Below, one piece after another: positions 5,436 to 6,050 of a stretch of 6,050 nucleotides of DNA; the stretch's first letter is position 1, and the number at the start of each line of letters is the position of its first letter. Both the position numbers and the translations under genes were made by a program. The DNA is taken from contig JARIEH010000249.1 in assembly GCA_029256865.1 (NCBI GenBank), positions 1-6,050 of the forward strand, written 5' to 3'. The stretch is from Psychrobacter sp. GTDB lineage: Bacteria > Pseudomonadota > Gammaproteobacteria > Pseudomonadales > Moraxellaceae. The notes below the pieces were generated by a model. The model did no database searches, had not been told where the DNA came from, and worked only from the letters and a program-made list of their open reading frames with translations.

Positions 5436-6050
5436 ATGATTAAAGGTCTCACCATAACCCCACCAGTATTAGGTCGTATTAGCATTGGACGTGTCGTTGT
5501 AAAAGATGGCAAGCGTCTCCCTGCTAAGGACGATCAATTCACCATTACCAGCCAAGTGCAGAATAAGGATGGCTGGGTCAATCATCCACTTGATGCAAAG
5601 CTGCGTAAGGGTACAACCGATAAGCTGAGACAAATACCCGTACGCATGCTGTTCAATGATCCTGAACTGAATCTACGTGCGGAGTACACACTATTTGATA
5701 GGCAAACAGGTAGACCGTTATGCGTGGGTGACGGTGAGCAATGTCAGCGTCGCACAAGCAATGGTGTTGAGCAGTTGCCTTGCCCATCCCCTGATCGCTG
5801 CTCGCTCGCGCAAGGTGGTGCTTGTAAACCTTATGGGCGGCTGTACGTGAATCTCAGTGAAGACGATGAGCTGGGCACCTTTATCTTTCGCACCACGGGC
5901 TTTAATAGTATTCGTACGCTTGCAGCACGGCTCAGCTACTTTGCAGCGGTATCGGGCAATAAGCTGTCGTGTCTACCGCTGCAACTCACCTTAAGGGGTA
6001 AAAGCACCACGCAAAGCTATCGCACGCCGATTTACTTTGTGGATTTAACC
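5436..6050 (+). CDS. 'Hydrolase or metal-binding protein' (Gp3-like), partial
   Basis: The frame starts at ATG 5436, with AAGGAAT six bases upstream, and stays open to the right edge, giving 205 codons of a truncated gene. The sequence, beginning MIKGLTITPPVLGRISIG, matches my memory of a protein widely annotated in Pseudomonas and relatives as 'hydrolase or metal-binding protein', which I believe belongs to the Gp3-like (recombination-directionality-factor-like) group; the name has no firm biochemical basis. Five cysteines, C96, C103, C116, C122 and C130, lie in the middle and could bind zinc, within QCQRRT, LPCPSPDRC and GGACKPYGRL. Later conserved-looking parts are FRTTGFNSIRTLAARL (151-166) and LRGKSTTQSYRTPIYFVDL (186-204). 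It follows the nuclease in the same orientation, suggesting a DNA-recombination or replication role. Confidence is high that the gene is real, moderate for the family. Confidence 0.85.
   Translation, partial: MIKGLTITPPVLGRISIGRVVVKDGKRLPAKDDQFTITSQVQNKDGWVNHPLDAKLRKGTTDKLRQIPVRMLFNDPELNLRAEYTLFDRQTGRPLCVGDGEQCQRRTSNGVEQLPCPSPDRCSLAQGGACKPYGRLYVNLSEDDELGTFIFRTTGFNSIRTLAARLSYFAAVSGNKLSCLPLQLTLRGKSTTQSYRTPIYFVDLT

Overview
The window looks like one end of an integrated mobile element in a gammaproteobacterium, most likely Moraxellaceae (Psychrobacter- or Acinetobacter-like). That placement rests on codon usage, AT-rich spacers and the style of the phage/plasmid proteins; it is an impression, not a search result. 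No complete tRNA, rRNA, CRISPR array, IS element or integrase is visible.

Layout. Positions 1-385 hold no convincing gene. They contain a strong hairpin terminator (120-143), a 16-nt piece on the minus strand that matches the T-stem-to-CCA end of a tRNA (177-192) embedded in an inverted repeat (173-201), and a tandem direct repeat (251-272). Together these read as an attachment-site region: displaced tRNA 3' end, the old tRNA terminator, and possible integrase arm sites. Positions 386-1465 (minus strand) encode a 359-aa protein I do not recognise, in very AT-rich DNA. Positions 1466-1891 are a divergent intergenic region with a perfect 12-bp palindrome, paired direct repeats around an AT-rich palindrome, and a 12-bp hairpin covering the ribosome-binding site of the next gene. 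Positions 1892-2776 (plus) encode an inovirus Gp2 / YagK-YfjJ family protein with an HUH-like His-x-His motif, a probable replication initiator. A terminator follows, then a possible 38-aa ORF (2950-3066).

From 3092 to the right edge there is a higher-GC set of three plus-strand genes: a DUF932 phage/plasmid protein (3092-4087), a YqaJ/lambda-exonuclease-type nuclease (true start 4196, end 5308), and the first 205 codons of a cysteine-containing protein usually annotated 'hydrolase or metal-binding protein' (Gp3-like; 5436 to beyond the edge). The three share nearly identical AAGGAAT ribosome-binding sites, and a rho-independent terminator stands in each of the two gaps between them.

How they may work together (inference): the Gp2-like protein may start replication of the excised element at the repeat-rich region next to it, while the DUF932/exonuclease/Gp3-like set is a DNA-metabolism or recombination module of the kind found in large plasmids, ICEs and phages. 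The minus-strand gene is an accessory gene of unknown function at the element's edge.
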